Of a stretch of 21,443 nt of DNA, positions 19,516-21,443 are shown one piece after another. Location of the stretch: contig UZAN01049819.1 in assembly GCA_900618425.1 (NCBI GenBank), positions 1-21,443 on the forward strand. The letters are read 5' to 3'. Source of the stretch: Echinostoma caproni. Its lineage: Eukaryota > Platyhelminthes > Trematoda > Plagiorchiida > Echinostomatidae. Position numbers and translations under genes: made by a program. The notes beneath the pieces are model-generated. The model had not been told where the DNA came from. It saw only the letters and a program-made list of their open reading frames with translations, and made no database searches. Numbering within the stretch: position 1 is the first letter of the stretch; the number at the start of each line of letters is the position of its first letter.

Positions 19516-19984
19516 CCAAATCCTTCATTACCCACATGAGAGAACAGAAATGTTCGCATTTCAGTCAAAAAAGTACACATCTCATCTCTAGAAGGAAAAA
19601 TACAAGCAAAATACTTAACCTTTAAGGTTACTGAGAAATTCTGAAGAAACGTGCTCTCGGTTTATAAGGATTCTGGCAAGATANGCAAGATAAGGAACTG
19701 CGGAATTTCTGAAAATGATTAAGGTAATAATCGATAAGAAGAACGTGTAGATGTATGGGAGCAGCATTTAGATAAATCGCCGTGTTTCAGTTTCAGTTTG
19801 CACAACCATTAACCATGCGATATAGTGCGCCGGTTTCGGTTGCTATCTTTCGGCTGCCCATTTGGATTAAAATTAGGTGAAAGACAGGAAAGGTTGAAAG
19901 TGGGATCGAAGAGAAAATTGAAAAGTTCAGTAGATTATTGATACATAGAAATTGAGAAAATGCATGAACNTTACGACACCCAGC
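19516..19984. other. Non-coding stretch, probable LINE 3' flank
   Basis: Contains assembly Ns at 19684 and 19970. A minus frame at 19793-19987 follows directly on the LINE remnant and may be its 3' untranslated part. Nothing else recognised. Confidence 0.35.
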
Positions 19985-20410
19985 CATATCATTCAGTGTC
20001 TCTAACCATCGGGTACGACCGTCCCGAGGTCCCCATCAAGGGAGCCTAACGGGACCTGTGTGACCTAAACTCCTGGTTAGGGTAAAGGATGGTTGGGGTC
20101 AGAGAGGATTTTCTGTGCAAATGTTTCACATGCGGACGAGTGAAGTTCACACCGCGTTTTAGATAGCTCCTCAACGGGTATAAAAGACACGCGACAGATG
20201 ATCGACAAATCTCGAAGAATAATTTTGAAGTCTCTCTTTAGTAGATCAGCAAAAACCACCGGGGAACAAAAAAGAAGAACGAGAAGAACACAATGATCAA
20301 CAAAAGGTGAAATCATTTTTTGCTTGGCATTGAACTGCCTAAGTCTTCGAACTTGAAAAGATAATCTGTGAAGATTCTGTAGAGAGTTATAAATATGGGA
20401 TGTCAATTTT
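19985..20410 (-). pseudogene. 3' end of a CR1-like non-LTR retrotransposon
   Basis: The 109-codon minus-strand frame (20406-20077) reads in order QVRRLRQFNAKQK, then LLVLLFCSPVVFADLLKRDF, then LRDLSIICRVSF, and then ELHSSACETFAQKILSDPNH. This matches the C-terminal region after the RT domain in LINEs of the CR1/jockey group, where a short helix (VRRLRxFN), a leucine-rich YCSPVxFxxLLxxDF block and a Cys/His-containing ILSDPxHPL tail follow each other. Weaker frameshifted similarity continues to about 19985. The rest of ORF2, including the catalytic RT and endonuclease, is missing, as expected for a 5'-truncated insertion. Family assignment beyond CR1-like is from memory of fluke elements and is not proven. 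Confidence 0.7.
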
Positions 20411-20559
20411 AAGTGTCAATTGTAGCTCCTACGTGCAACGGCTGCATCGTTTCCCATCGTCTCGTCCCTCTCACCAGTGAACTTAACCAAGTAAATTCCC
20501 TCTGACCCTTTCTGTGATCCGATTGGATCATATCCCGCGATCCTCGGCGCTTGAAATCC
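20411..20559. other. Short unassigned spacer
   Basis: Lies between the truncated LINE start and repeat A copy 3; nothing recognised. Confidence 0.4.
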
Positions 20560-21035
20560 CTCACCCCAACACGAGATTGTTTGATTACCGGCTTGTACGT
20601 TTCGTAATGCTCCTGTTGTTACGTTCAGTCCATCTGTGTGCTGATGGCGCGCCTACTGCACAGTCGAAGTTCACTGGGCCTGTCTGAGACTCACAGCTGT
20701 AAAAAAGGTGTGGGTTCTCGCTCGGGTTAGCTGGGCAAGCACCAGATCTCTTGTTGTGGCCGGACCATTCGACCGATCGATAACCGAACCCGATCGGTCG
20801 TGTGATTTTCGGGTCAGCAGAGGGGGGGATAGGTTCCAAATCCGATGCTGCCTAAGGGTTGGTATTGAATCACCACAAGAGAATTAGTTGTGGAGCGGTG
20901 CGCCATGTGGGAAATTCCGAATGGAAAATGCCCAAACGATGATGACACTGGGCCAACGCTTGACTCGTCTAAGATACACGCACTATTTTTCGAAGCGGGT
21001 TCGGTAAACAGATAATAATAATAAAACTTTGAGCT
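20560..21035 (+). repeat. Repeat A copy 3, diverged
   Basis: Same orientation as the left arm at 15166. It shares gctcgggttagctgggcaag, tgattttcgggtc and gattcggaatttccc (as reverse complement), but with many substitutions, so it is clearly older than the two arms are from each other. It extends the family through agatacacgcactattttt and ggttcggtaaac to an (ATA)n stretch at about 21013-21024 and aaaactttgag. It abuts repeat B copy 2. Confidence 0.85.
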
Positions 21036-21063
21036 TACCTTAATATCGGACAATAATATCTTC

Positions 21064-21328
21064 TAATCTACAGGTATGATCAAACTCGTGCAACATCACC
21101 CTGGTTTTGGAAATGCATTTCAATCCCCAATATCATATTTGTTTTGACGGCTAGATGTAAAGTATGTTTATTCCTGAGTTAATCTCCCACTTCTATGTTC
21201 TTAGTTCTCTTCTATCACCGTCTGAATAAGCGTGAACTTGAGCTTTGCGGTAAAATTTGTTCTAGTTCGAAAGTTATAGCTCAGATTTTGAAAATATTTT
21301 AAGCGAAGTAGCATGGGAATTCATTCTT
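21064..21328. repeat. Dispersed repeat B, copy 2
   Basis: Same orientation as 614-882, with scattered differences. It begins after taatctacag and ends at ttcattct. Beyond it (21329-21443) no match to the first copy was seen. Confidence 0.8.
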
Positions 21329-21443
21329 CTTAATAATTGATTTCGGTAACTGCCACTCTTTAAATGTATTCGCGGAAGTCATATTTTTCACAGATGAAGG
21401 TTGGTTTATCTTCTCGCTTGGGGTTGGTTGTAAAAGACGGTCA

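Noticed and set aside
1..21443. CRISPR arrays, bacterial promoters, operons, attachment sites
   Set aside because: No regularly spaced repeats or long bacterial ORFs. The element content is eukaryotic.

Overview
This is eukaryotic, gene-poor, AT-leaning DNA with no bacterial-style operons. No open frame exceeds about 120 codons. Every recognisable coding block is a decayed transposable element, and the remaining coding-like stretches are short pieces with possible splice sites. The element mix (Penelope-like retroelements with a C-terminal YIG-type endonuclease, a CR1-like LINE 3' end whose segments resemble fluke LINEs as I recall them, DD34D mariner, DD41D mariner-like, tRNA-derived SINE heads) suggests a metazoan, most likely a digenean flatworm. 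That is inference; the sequence alone does not fix the species. Single Ns at 13410, 19684 and 19970 mark it as an assembly product.

Left third (1-7040): mostly non-coding. It holds dispersed repeat B copy 1 (about 614-882), several weak exon-like open stretches (near 1.4, 2.4, 2.9 and 3.9 kb), a CT/GT microsatellite, two tRNA-like SINE heads (about 5.52 kb on +, about 6.63-6.70 kb on -), a possible LDL-receptor class A module (6399-6515) and a perfect 67-bp tandem duplication (6899-7039).

Middle (7455-12900): the main object is a nearly full-length but frameshifted Penelope-like element on the minus strand (about 9772 down to 7455). I read N-terminal motifs, RT motifs (GSPHGPFLADIF, YVDD), the linker and endonuclease remnants in order. 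A broken DD34D mariner (minus, about 11545-10545) follows, then a possible minus-strand last exon (12678-12501).

Right third (12900-21443): two candidate plus-strand exons (13908-13994, 14495-14598); then a large inverted repeat (about 15166-16726) whose roughly 390-bp arms look almost identical and enclose the C-terminal half of a DD41D transposase; a possible minus-strand exon (16769-16959); a second Penelope-like fragment (about 18900-18100, minus); a tRNA-derived SINE (about 19430-19200, minus); the 3' end of a CR1-like LINE (about 20410-19985, minus); a third, more diverged copy of the inverted-repeat family (about 20560-21035); and repeat B copy 2 (about 21064-21328).

No set of genes works together here. 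The window reads as an intergenic region or long intron built from nested element debris. Both Penelope copies, the CR1-like end, the mariner and the best SINE lie on the minus strand, which would fit an intron of a plus-strand host gene, but no host gene is established. All homology calls come from motif recognition by eye, without database searches.
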